Of a DNA stretch of 8,157 nt, positions 1 through 6,268 are shown piece by piece. Positions within the stretch are counted from its first letter, which is position 1; each line of letters begins with the position of its first letter. The position numbers were made by a program, and so were the translations under genes. Under the pieces are notes generated by a model. It was given only the letters and a program-made list of their open reading frames with translations. It was not told the origin of the DNA and made no database searches. The stretch covers positions 1 through 8,157 of the forward strand of contig CANLHC010000031.1 in the NCBI GenBank assembly GCA_947490625.1, in the 5' to 3' direction. The DNA comes from Candidatus Nanopelagicaceae bacterium. Its GTDB lineage: Bacteria > Actinomycetota > Actinomycetes > Nanopelagicales > Nanopelagicaceae.

Positions 1-376
1 TGTGACGAGTTGCGTTCTTATCGCGTGGATCTACTCCACCAAGTCCGATAAGACGCTCTGGTGCGCGAGCAACCATCTCAGCATTGCGCTTTGAGTTTGT
101 AAATCCTGTGTGATAGAAATCCATCAAGACTTGTGTAGAAAGAATTGCCATATCCATTTCACCACGTACGAACATGTGGTGGAGATACCAATCTGGATCT
201 ACTTTGCGGAACTCCTTATCGAAGTCCATAGTCCACTTTGGATCTGGTGGATTAAAGCCACTCTGAAACGCGTAAAACGTTTCAGCAAAAGCTAAACCAT
301 ATTCATTTTTAATATTCTCTTTACTTGCATCCCAGAAGCCAGTATGGGCATCTGCGACAAACTTTCCATCTTTCAT
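1..376 (-). CDS. Amidohydrolase-2 family metal-dependent hydrolase, N-terminal part (runs off left edge)
   Basis: The first 125 codons of an enzyme that I assign to the amidohydrolase-2 family (PF04909, COG2159-like TIM barrels: lactonases, decarboxylases, hydrolases). The start ATG at 376-374 follows AAAGGGAA with a 7-nt gap. Supporting segments are VADAHTGFWDAS at residues 7-18, where the beta-1 metal-binding HxH motif belongs; EMDMAILSTQVLMDFY in the 70s-80s, typical of the 'gvd.avl' strand; and APERLIGLGGVDPRD near residues 105-119, the usual 'P.rf.g...vdP' segment. The metal motif here reads H11-T-G13, so the second histidine ligand is replaced by glycine. This may be subfamily-typical or may mark altered metal binding. 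The remaining metal ligands lie outside the window. It is 133 nt downstream of the importer ATPase on the same strand, which suggests, but does not prove, that it acts on the imported compound. The exact reaction cannot be told. Confidence 0.8.
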   Translation of the reverse strand, partial: MKDGKFVADAHTGFWDASKENIKNEYGLAFAETFYAFQSGFNPPDPKWTMDFDKEFRKVDPDWYLHHMFVRGEMDMAILSTQVLMDFYHTGFTNSKRNAEMVARAPERLIGLGGVDPRDKNATRH

Positions 377-426
377 GCGTGTTCCCTTTCTTCCTGCACA
401 CGAAATGTGTTTGGGAAAATGTAAGT

Positions 427-476
427 GATAGCGATGCTCTCCGCAAGGCGAAAATTAAGTGATTTGTAGCGCTATC
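427..476 (-). promoter_or_regulatory. Inverted repeat in the leader of the amidohydrolase gene
   Basis: In the 133-nt gap between the last ATPase and the amidohydrolase, GATAGCG (427-433) and CGCTATC (470-476) form a 7-bp inverted repeat 36 nt apart. The right arm overlaps a perfect 8-bp palindrome, TAGCGCTA (467-474). There is no T-run on the minus strand after it, so it does not look like an intrinsic terminator. It could be an operator or an mRNA hairpin. A TATATT at 485-490 (minus strand) could be a -10 box, but no credible -35 box is visible. Confidence 0.2.
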
Positions 477-509
477 TGGTATTGAATATAACAATCAGAT
501 AACGAAGGG

Positions 510-1583
510 TTAGGCTAAATGCCCGTCTTGGTAGAGCCAAGTTTTCTCGGCTGGCAGCTTGAGAAGCAGGCTCTTACCGGCCGGCAACCCCTGGCTGCGC
601 GGAATCTTTACCGAGATAGGAAATCCCCCAGAGACGCATTTAAGAACTCGAACGCTACCGAGATCATCATGGCCCAAAAGCTCTGCCTCAATCACGTTCT
701 CGCCCGCACCTGTTGCTAGGGAGATGTACTCGGGGCGAATTCCCACTTCCATCGCCTTACCCTGAGTCTGCGCATTGGCAGAACCAGTCTTTAACTTTGT
801 AGAACCAAAGTAGATCTCGTTGGATTTAGCTTCCACCGGCAAGAAATTCATAGCTGGTGAGCCGATGAAGTTACCGACATACTTTGAATTAGGCTTTTCA
901 AATAGCTGCTCTGGCGTTCCGCGCTGGATTACTTCACCAAAGCTCATGACCAGCAACTCATCAGCAAAGGTCATCGCCTCATACTGATCGTGGGTCACAT
1001 AGATAACGGTCAAGTTATTAATCTTATTAATCGCCTTGATCTTCTTGCGAAGCTCAAATTTTGATTGCGGGTCAATCACAGTCAGCGGTTCATCCATCAG
1101 TAGCGCACTGACGTCATCACGGACTAGCCCGCGCCCAAGTGAGATCAGCTGCTTCTCATCGGCGCCGAGCTTAACTGCCGAGCGACCTAACTTATCTGTG
1201 ATATCTAGAATCTCAGCGATCTCATGGACTCTGGCCTTGATCTTCTCAGCTTTCCAGCCGCGACAGACCAATGGGAATGAGAGATTTTCATAGACTGACA
1301 TAGATCTGTAAATGGTTGGGAATTGAAAGACCTGGGCAATATTTCGTTGCGCAGTTGGAATATCAGTAACATCTTGATCATCGAAAAGTAAACGGCCCTG
1401 GTACGGGGTTACTAGACCTGAGATGGTGTTAAGAATTGTTGTCTTGCCACAGCCAGAAGGGCCAAGTAAGGCATAGGTCTTGCCAGATTCCCAGACCATA
1501 TCAAGGGGCTTTAGTGCCCAGGTTGATTGGTCCTTATCTTTGTTATAGGAGTGCCCAATATTTGAGAGCGTAATCTTGGCCAT
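510..1583 (-). CDS. ABC importer ATP-binding protein, GlpT-like (degenerate signature motif)
   Basis: Cytoplasmic ATPase subunit of a carbohydrate/polyol-type (CUT1-like) ABC importer, 357 aa, usual length. Seen in order: Walker A GPSGCGKT (41-48), Q-loop VFQF with Q87, signature region LGADE (139-143) where LSGGQ is expected, Walker B LLMDE (161-165), switch histidine H198 in YVTHDQYEA, then a C-terminal TOBE/OB regulatory domain from about residue 240 (VGIRPEYI at 280-287). The segments AQVFQFPTIY and ISLGRGLVR match what I remember of GlpT of the Rhizobium glycerol transporter GlpSTPQV. The loss of LSGGQ appears to be a family trait rather than decay, since the rest is intact. The ATG at 1583 is preceded by GGGGAG and lies 2 nt after the stop of the partner ATPase, so the two are translationally coupled. 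It pairs with the neighbouring ATPase as a heterodimer. Cargo is not determined by this subunit. Confidence 0.9.
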   Translation of the reverse strand: MAKITLSNIGHSYNKDKDQSTWALKPLDMVWESGKTYALLGPSGCGKTTILNTISGLVTPYQGRLLFDDQDVTDIPTAQRNIAQVFQFPTIYRSMSVYENLSFPLVCRGWKAEKIKARVHEIAEILDITDKLGRSAVKLGADEKQLISLGRGLVRDDVSALLMDEPLTVIDPQSKFELRKKIKAINKINNLTVIYVTHDQYEAMTFADELLVMSFGEVIQRGTPEQLFEKPNSKYVGNFIGSPAMNFLPVEAKSNEIYFGSTKLKTGSANAQTQGKAMEVGIRPEYISLATGAGENVIEAELLGHDDLGSVRVLKCVSGGFPISVKIPRSQGLPAGKSLLLKLPAEKTWLYQDGHLA

Positions 1584-1585
1584 AG

Positions 1586-2665
1586 TTACTCCCCTGCGCC
1601 ATCTGGTGAGACACAGAGCGCCCCGTTAGTTTCGAATAAGAATAATCGGTTGCTAGGAAGTTCAACCGAGATTGATTCTCCGACCTTCACATCATGGATA
1701 CCTTCCATTTGCAGAACTACTTCACCGGCTGGAGTATCAACATAGACCAGGGTCTCTGAACCAGAGACTTCTACCAATGAGATTGTCCCCTTCTCGCCAC
1801 CAGATTTTGCACTCACAATGTCATTTGCGCGGATACCAACTTCATAACGACCCTCTTTGAAGTTCTTCATCTTCGCCGGGATTGGTTGTGAGTAACCATC
1901 GCTAAATCGAATTTCGCCAGCTGCGAGTGATACCGGCAAGATGCTCATTGGCGGATCGCTGATTACCCGCGCCACAGTTGTCGACTGCGGCTGCTCATAG
2001 ACCTCTGTTGGGCTACCGTATTGAACGATTCGTCCCTCATGCATGACCAAAATCTCTGCACCAAGAATCAGAGCCTCCGGAGGTTCAGTGGTGGCATAGA
2101 TTGTCACGGCATCTTTTTGAGAGTTAAAGATTTCCTTAAATTCCACACGAAGTTGTTCGCGTAGCTTGTAGTCAAGGTTCATCAGTGGCTCATCCAGGAG
2201 CATGATGTGAGACTTACGTGATAACGAACGGGCTAGCGCCACCCGCTGTTGCTGGCCACCTGAAAGCTGTGATGGTTTGCGATCTAGATAATCACTTAAG
2301 CCCACTTTGTTGATTGAGGCAAGTGCAACTTCGCGCGCCTCTGTCTTCTTTAGCCCTTTACGAAGTAGCGGGAACTCAACATTTTGTAGAACTGTTTTGT
2401 TGGGATAGTTAATAAACTGCTGATAGACCACAGCAACATCGCGCTCCCAGATTGGCTTTTCATCAAAATCCACACCATTCATGGTGATTTCACCACTATC
2501 GATCGGCAAAAGGCCAGCAATAGCGCGCATCAACGAAGTCTTTCCTGATGTAGTACGTCCAATCAGGATGTAGATACGGCCAGGCTTAAACTCGAAGGAG
2601 ATATCGTCCAGGATTACGCCATCTTTCTCAGTGGTTACCGAGACGTTTTTAAGTATTAAAGACAC
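1586..2665 (-). CDS. ABC importer ATP-binding protein, GlpS-like (no switch histidine)
   Basis: Second cytoplasmic ATPase of the importer, 359 aa from the GTG at 2665-2663. I prefer this start over the longer reading from 2722 because AAAGG sits 6 nt upstream, the product then begins with the family-like VSLILKNVSV, and the 47-bp overlap with the permease is avoided. Motifs in this numbering: Walker A GRTTSGKT (36-43), Q-loop VYQQF (about 81-85), a perfect signature LSGGQQQR (134-141), Walker B MLLDE (155-159), and TTEPPEA (192-198) where VTHDQxEA is expected, so the switch histidine is threonine 193. A C-terminal TOBE/OB domain follows (VGIRANDI near 276-283). YQQFINYP and the TTEP motif match GlpS of GlpSTPQV as I recall it. 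The defect here complements that of the neighbouring GlpT-like subunit. The gene follows the permease by 10 nt. Confidence 0.9.
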   Translation of the reverse strand: MSLILKNVSVTTEKDGVILDDISFEFKPGRIYILIGRTTSGKTSLMRAIAGLLPIDSGEITMNGVDFDEKPIWERDVAVVYQQFINYPNKTVLQNVEFPLLRKGLKKTEAREVALASINKVGLSDYLDRKPSQLSGGQQQRVALARSLSRKSHIMLLDEPLMNLDYKLREQLRVEFKEIFNSQKDAVTIYATTEPPEALILGAEILVMHEGRIVQYGSPTEVYEQPQSTTVARVISDPPMSILPVSLAAGEIRFSDGYSQPIPAKMKNFKEGRYEVGIRANDIVSAKSGGEKGTISLVEVSGSETLVYVDTPAGEVVLQMEGIHDVKVGESISVELPSNRLFLFETNGALCVSPDGAGE

Positions 2666-2671
2666 TTGATA

Positions 2672-2676
2672 CCTTT
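2672..2676 (-). promoter_or_regulatory. Ribosome binding site that fixes the GlpS-like start
   Basis: AAAGG on the minus strand, 6 nt before GTG 2665. It overlaps the permease stop codon by one base. An ATG at 2679-2677 overlaps that stop (ATGA) but reads only MKGIKCL before a stop, so it is a decoy and not the ATPase start. Confidence 0.6.
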
Positions 2677-3512
2677 CATCGAACTGCTCCACCAAGGTTT
2701 CCACGAGATAAGAAACGTTCAATTACGAATGCAAGGCCGACCAGCGGAATAATTGAGAAGACGGTGGAGGCGGCCAAGATCCAATAAGGCGTAACGGTTC
2801 CGTTGAGGGCAATCACAGCAACTGGCAAGGTAAGCACCTTTGTTGCGGTCAGGGTGAGTGCGAAGAAGACATCGTTCCAACCAAAGATGACACAGAACAT
2901 GCCAGCGACAGTCAGACCTGGCTTTGATAGCGGCAAGATAGTTCTAAAGAAGGCCTGAATCGGATTACAACCCTCCAGCATCGCCATCTCATCGATCTCA
3001 CGTGGAAGTGCGTTAAAGAAATCAACCATCAACCAGACCACAATCGGCATCAAGCCAGAGGTAAGCACCAGGATTAATCCGAGGTGAGTATCAAGAAGTT
3101 TGAGTTCTTTAAGTAATAGGAAGAATGGAATAGCTAGAACCACCGGCGGCATGATGCGCTGTGAGACGAAGAAGAAGATGATGTCGGCGTTGCTGTAGTT
3201 CTTCCAGCCGTAGGTAAAGCGGGAAAGTCCGTAAGCGGCCAATGATCCGAAGATTAGTGAGATTGCGGTAGCACCTGCAGTCACGATAAAACTGTTAAGC
3301 GTTGGCGTAATGAGATTAGTTATTGAATCTGGACCAGGAAGGATCGCCTTCCAACCAATCAGGCTTGGCTGGAACTCCAAGAATGGAATAAAGGTGGCGC
3401 CATTAACTACGGCAGATTCTGGTTTAAAGCTGGTTGTAATCGCCCACATGATTGGGAAGAGAACGAAGAGGCTCCAGATTGTGATGAAGGTTGCCTTTAA
3501 GACTTTATACAT
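2676..3512 (-). CDS. ABC importer permease, MalG/GlpQ-like inner-membrane subunit
   Basis: Integral membrane subunit, 278 aa, of the binding-protein-dependent transport family (PF00528). Hydrophobic segments are visible near residues 9-27, 71-96, 110-134, 143-164, 200-220 and 244-265, giving the usual six helices. The cytoplasmic EAA loop that docks an ATPase is present near 172-195 (E175-M-A, G181, then FFRTILP), though it deviates from EAAxxDGA in having MLEGC. The C-terminus ends in a positive RFLSRG segment shortly after the last helix, as in MalG-type permeases. The ATG at 3512 follows a GGGGGA Shine-Dalgarno and is 3 nt after the stop of the other permease, so they are coupled and should form a heterodimeric channel. 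Cargo specificity is not readable from the sequence. Confidence 0.9.
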   Translation of the reverse strand: MYKVLKATFITIWSLFVLFPIMWAITTSFKPESAVVNGATFIPFLEFQPSLIGWKAILPGPDSITNLITPTLNSFIVTAGATAISLIFGSLAAYGLSRFTYGWKNYSNADIIFFFVSQRIMPPVVLAIPFFLLLKELKLLDTHLGLILVLTSGLMPIVVWLMVDFFNALPREIDEMAMLEGCNPIQAFFRTILPLSKPGLTVAGMFCVIFGWNDVFFALTLTATKVLTLPVAVIALNGTVTPYWILAASTVFSIIPLVGLAFVIERFLSRGNLGGAVR

Positions 3513-3515
3513 CAG

Positions 3516-4385
3516 TTAGATCCCCCGAGGCTTCGATAGGCGGGCAAAGACTTTTCCGATAATAGTCAGGGTAAGAATTGCCAGAATCAAATACATCAGC
3601 GCCAGTGTGGAACCGTATGCAATCTGGAAGTCCTGCAAACTGCGCTGGAAGATATAGGCCGCCGGTGTTTCGGTTGCATTTCCAGGGCCACCCCTGGTCA
3701 TGGTAAAGACTGAGTCGAAGATCTTTGAGGCATCAATTAAACGAATCATGATTGCACCAATACTGATTGGCGCCATCATTGGGAAAGTCACGCGTGCAAA
3801 TGTCTTCCATGCACTTGCGCCATCAATAGCAGCTGCCATAAATGGTTCTTTCGGAAGACTGAGGAGTCCGGCCAAGAGAATCAAGAACATAAATGGAGTC
3901 CACTGCCAGACTTCGACGATAGTGATTGCAATGTTAGCTGGTCCACTTTCGGTGAGCCAGTTAACTGGGTTGAGGCCAACACGTGAGAGAATTCCATTGA
4001 GTGCGCCAATATCTTCAGTGAAGATTGAGCGCCAGATGATTGCCATAAGCGATGGTGTTGTCATCATTGGAATCAACCAGAGAACTCGGAAGAAGCGTCG
4101 CGCTGCAATTCCCTTCCAAGCGAAGAGCGCGATGGCAAAGCCGAGTGCATACTGAATTGCTACAGTTAAAAATGAGAGATAGAAGAGGCGAAGCATTGAT
4201 CCCCAGTAACGAGTATCACGGGCCATCTCGGCCCAGTTTTCGCCACCAATAAAGTTAAGGCCAGTCTGCGAAACGTTCCAGCTTGAAAAAGTCACACGAA
4301 TCGTGAAGAGAAGCGGGAAGATAATAATCGCAATCAGCAAAATTAAGCCTGGAAGAAGGAAGAAGCGTGGGTAACCTTTTTTCAC
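3516..4385 (-). CDS. ABC importer permease, MalF/UgpA/GlpP-like inner-membrane subunit
   Basis: Integral membrane subunit, 289 aa (PF00528). Hydrophobic segments lie near residues 8-29, 67-90, 99-120, 151-176, 206-219 and 260-281. The EAA loop is at 184-203 (AAAIDGASAWKTFARVTFP), close to the consensus EAAxxDGA with downstream F and P. TRGGPGNATET (230-240) is the conserved periplasmic-side segment of MalF/UgpA-type permeases. The start is GTG at 4385-4383, with AGGA 5 nt upstream. It is separated from the binding-protein gene by 126 nt that hold a strong hairpin, but from the next permease by only 3 nt. It therefore opens the tightly packed membrane/ATPase part of the operon, which is likely expressed at lower level than the binding protein. 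Confidence 0.92.
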   Translation of the reverse strand: MKKGYPRFFLLPGLILLIAIIIFPLLFTIRVTFSSWNVSQTGLNFIGGENWAEMARDTRYWGSMLRLFYLSFLTVAIQYALGFAIALFAWKGIAARRFFRVLWLIPMMTTPSLMAIIWRSIFTEDIGALNGILSRVGLNPVNWLTESGPANIAITIVEVWQWTPFMFLILLAGLLSLPKEPFMAAAIDGASAWKTFARVTFPMMAPISIGAIMIRLIDASKIFDSVFTMTRGGPGNATETPAAYIFQRSLQDFQIAYGSTLALMYLILAILTLTIIGKVFARLSKPRGI

Positions 4386-4390
4386 TGAAT

Positions 4391-4394
4391 TCCT
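4391..4394 (-). promoter_or_regulatory. Ribosome binding site for the GTG-started permease
   Basis: AGGA on the minus strand, 5 nt before GTG 4385. It supports the non-ATG start; no in-frame ATG with a better site is seen close by. Confidence 0.5.
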
Positions 4395-4461
4395 GCTCCA
4401 CTTCTGCCCGATATTGAAGGGGCAATAAAACCACTACACGGGTCAATATGCAAAACTCATG

Positions 4462-4497
4462 GGTGTCGCGCGGCCAAAAACTTGACCGCGCGACACC
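4462..4497 (-). terminator. Strong intra-operon hairpin after the binding-protein gene (attenuator or mRNA stabiliser)
   Basis: A perfect 12-bp stem, GGTGTCGCGCGG (4462-4473) against CCGCGCGACACC (4486-4497), with a 12-nt loop, starts 14 nt after the binding-protein stop. It is much richer in GC than its surroundings. On the transcribed strand no U-tract follows directly; only a TTTT about 6 nt further on. Full intrinsic termination is therefore doubtful. Partial termination or protection of the upstream mRNA from 3' exonucleases fits better, as known for the malE-malF gap in enteric bacteria. Either would raise binding protein over permease. Confidence 0.7.
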
Positions 4498-4511
4498 TTT
4501 AAACGAGTTAC

Positions 4512-6125
4512 TTACTTGATGTTATCTTCAAGTGCAATCACGTTCTGGTATGCAGACTTCACCTTAGTGATGCCTACACGCTTTGTAATTGCATTCCACT
4601 CTTTAGCAGCCTCATCGAGTGCCTTTTGTGGTGTTGCTTGACCTGCAAGGGCCTTTGCAACTGCATTTTCCATAGCTGTCATGTAGTCAGAAACGCCAGG
4701 AACGCGGAGGTCGAACACACGGTTGGTGTTCTTCTCGTAGTTCTGCATTGTTCCGAGCCATGAATCTACTGCTGGCTTGCCCCAGTTCATTTCCTTTACC
4801 CAGAAGTCAGATGTGAAGTCTTCTGTACGTGAAGGGTTTACGCCCATGTCACCGATGGTGAGATCGAGCTTGTGGTTCGCCTTATTTGCCCAGAAGCAGA
4901 GGTAATCAAATGCCATCGCCTTTGAAGGTGATGCAGCTGTTACTGCTGATGACCAACCCCATGCGATGTATGGCGCGTAGTTGACTCCACCCTTAGGTGT
5001 ATCCCACTTCTTTGTCACACGGTTCCAGACTTTTTCAGCTCCTGGAAGAGGTGCAGCCTTTACCTTGTTCTTGATTGGGCTTGTTGGCTCATTTGACTTT
5101 GACCATGCATCATCCCATGTGTAAGAAAGAAGTGAATCTCCACGTCCAAAGGATTCAATTTCCTTTGAAAGGTCGAAGTTCTTTCCACCGACTGGCATGA
5201 ACTTGGTTGCTTCAACGAAGTCAGTTAGACCAGCAACGAAGCCTGGGTTGTTGACCTGTGGAACCATGTTTTCATCGAACCAGAATCCACCCTTAACGTT
5301 TGGATTCTTTGCATATGGTGCAACGCGGTCGATAAATGCACCGAACATGAGGCCACCCTTTTGAGTGATTTCTGTTGTTCCAGCGAATTTAAGTCCCGCA
5401 GGCTGACCTGCTGGCTTGTAGCCATTGAATGTCTTTGCGTGAAGGTTGTATTCCTTCCATGTCTTTGGAACTGCAAGCTCTTTTCCAGTCTTTGACTTGT
5501 AGAAAGCCTTTGCAGCTGCATTCTCGTAGACATCTGTACGGTACTTAAGGAAGTGACGATCAGCGTCGATACCGAAGAGCTTGGTCTCGCCATCCCACTT
5601 GTAAAGTTCCTTGTACAAAGGTGTAAGGGTTGCTAGTGAACCCTTGCCCTTGGTTACTGAATCTGGAACCTTTGCGTAGTAAGAATGGAAATCACCAATC
5701 TGGTATGAACCATTGAATACAACATCGTACTGATTTGTATCTGTCTGGTATGAACGAAGCTGCTTAGCGTAGAGGTCACCGAATGAGACGTGCTCAACTT
5801 CAACCTTTCCACCTGTTAGCTCTTCGAACTGCTTAGCGTGAAGCGCTGTTGGCTTACCCATGTTAGGGATTGCGTGTGTTAGAACACGAAGAGTCTTACC
5901 TGAGTAATCCTTCTTTGATGTCTCATACCAAGAACAAGCATCGTCGCCATCTGCTGTGGTAGCAACGTTTGCGTACTCAGCACCGTATGCCTTGTATGAA
6001 ACTTCTTGGCCTGGTGTACGTGTAAGAGTGCCACCTGCAGATGCAGGTGTGATTACTACTACTGATGCAGCCAGAGCAACTGGAAGTGCAACAGCGAGTA
6101 ATGACTTAACTTTCTTTGTGAACAT
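4512..6125 (-). CDS. ABC importer substrate-binding protein, secreted, long family-1 type
   Basis: Extracytoplasmic solute-binding protein (COG1653/PF01547-like), 537 aa. I take the ATG at 6125 because AAAGGAAG lies just before it and the protein then starts with a classical signal peptide: KK-VK positive end, hydrophobic 9-26, and ASA (28-30) before GG. A TTG start at 6173 would put 16 extra polar residues ahead of it. Family traits are LRVLTH (first beta strand), KQFEELTGGKVEV, YDVVFNGS, MGVNPSRTEDF, and a C-terminal TPQKALDEAAKEW helix as in sugar-binding proteins. It is longer than usual (about 420 aa) and comparable in length to GlpV, which it resembles only loosely. There is no lipobox cysteine, odd for a Gram-positive binding protein; the only two cysteines are C64 and C410. 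Lysine codons are mostly AAG in the stretches I read, suggesting high expression. It is the first gene of the importer operon. Confidence 0.92.
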   Translation of the reverse strand: MFTKKVKSLLAVALPVALAASVVVITPASAGGTLTRTPGQEVSYKAYGAEYANVATTADGDDACSWYETSKKDYSGKTLRVLTHAIPNMGKPTALHAKQFEELTGGKVEVEHVSFGDLYAKQLRSYQTDTNQYDVVFNGSYQIGDFHSYYAKVPDSVTKGKGSLATLTPLYKELYKWDGETKLFGIDADRHFLKYRTDVYENAAAKAFYKSKTGKELAVPKTWKEYNLHAKTFNGYKPAGQPAGLKFAGTTEITQKGGLMFGAFIDRVAPYAKNPNVKGGFWFDENMVPQVNNPGFVAGLTDFVEATKFMPVGGKNFDLSKEIESFGRGDSLLSYTWDDAWSKSNEPTSPIKNKVKAAPLPGAEKVWNRVTKKWDTPKGGVNYAPYIAWGWSSAVTAASPSKAMAFDYLCFWANKANHKLDLTIGDMGVNPSRTEDFTSDFWVKEMNWGKPAVDSWLGTMQNYEKNTNRVFDLRVPGVSDYMTAMENAVAKALAGQATPQKALDEAAKEWNAITKRVGITKVKSAYQNVIALEDNIK

Positions 6126-6130
6126 AAACT

Positions 6131-6135
6131 TCCTT
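6131..6135 (-). promoter_or_regulatory. Ribosome binding site that fixes the binding-protein start
   Basis: AAGGA (within AAAGGAAG) 5 nt before ATG 6125. It decides for this start over the in-frame TTG at 6173, which has no purine-rich site ahead of it. Confidence 0.7.
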
Positions 6136-6174
6136 TCAGGAATGTTTCTTGAGAGAGTTTTAAGAAGTTTCAAT

Positions 6175-6204
6175 TAATTAGATTAAAAGAAACCCGGCTT
6201 CCAA
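6175..6204 (-). promoter_or_regulatory. Weak promoter candidate close to the binding-protein gene
   Basis: On the minus strand TTGGAA (6199-6204) is followed by an 18-nt spacer and TAATTA (6175-6180). A start near 6168 would give a leader of about 43 nt. Both boxes are only partial matches to sigma-70-type consensus, in an AT-rich stretch where such matches arise easily. Confidence 0.25.
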
Positions 6205-6218
6205 GATTAACAAGCAAC

Positions 6219-6242
6219 TCTCCGGAATTCTCTCCGAAGTTC
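6219..6242. repeat. Tandem 12-bp repeat in the importer leader
   Basis: TCTCCGGAATTC (6219-6230) is followed directly by TCTCCGAAGTTC (6231-6242), 10 of 12 positions the same. It lies between the two promoter candidates. It could be a pair of protein half-sites or a small duplication. Confidence 0.45.
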
Positions 6243-6252
6243 CCTCGCAACT

Positions 6253-6268
6253 TTTGGCTCGGGCCAAA
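6253..6268. promoter_or_regulatory. CG-centred palindrome, LacI-family-type operator candidate
   Basis: TTTGGCTCGGGCCAAA is a 16-bp palindrome with 14 of 16 bases symmetric and CG at the centre, the form known for many LacI-family sugar regulators. It begins at the last base of a candidate -10 box (6268-6273) and would cover the transcription start near 6261, a classic repressor position. It could also fold as a 6-bp hairpin in the RNA. No regulator gene is in the window. Confidence 0.5.

Noticed and set aside
110..295. 61-codon plus-strand open frame at the left edge
   Set aside because: The minus strand here encodes an intact amidohydrolase N-terminus with family motifs, so the plus frame is a shadow.
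527..546. CTTGG-tagag-CCAAG followed by TTTTC on the plus strand, looking like a terminator
   Set aside because: It lies within the coding end of the GlpT-like gene, is only 5 bp, and points along the strand that carries no gene.
2666..2722. Longer GlpS-like reading from the ATG at 2722
   Set aside because: It would overlap the permease by 47 bp with no ribosome site in sight, and the extra residues are just another frame of the permease C-terminus; GTG 2665 is better placed.
3700..4155. 151-codon plus-strand open frame
   Set aside because: It is fully antisense to a clearly conserved permease, shows no recognisable family features and has no ribosome binding site that stands out; it is a shadow frame.
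4255..4446. 63-codon minus-strand open frame spanning the permease start
   Set aside because: It is mostly an alternate frame of the permease with an implausible product; the GTG-started permease has the ribosome binding site and the conserved sequence.
5225..5593. 122-codon minus-strand open frame inside the binding-protein gene
   Set aside because: It is a frame-shifted reading of a strong coding sequence, with low-complexity S/Q/T-rich composition; no sign that the main frame is broken.
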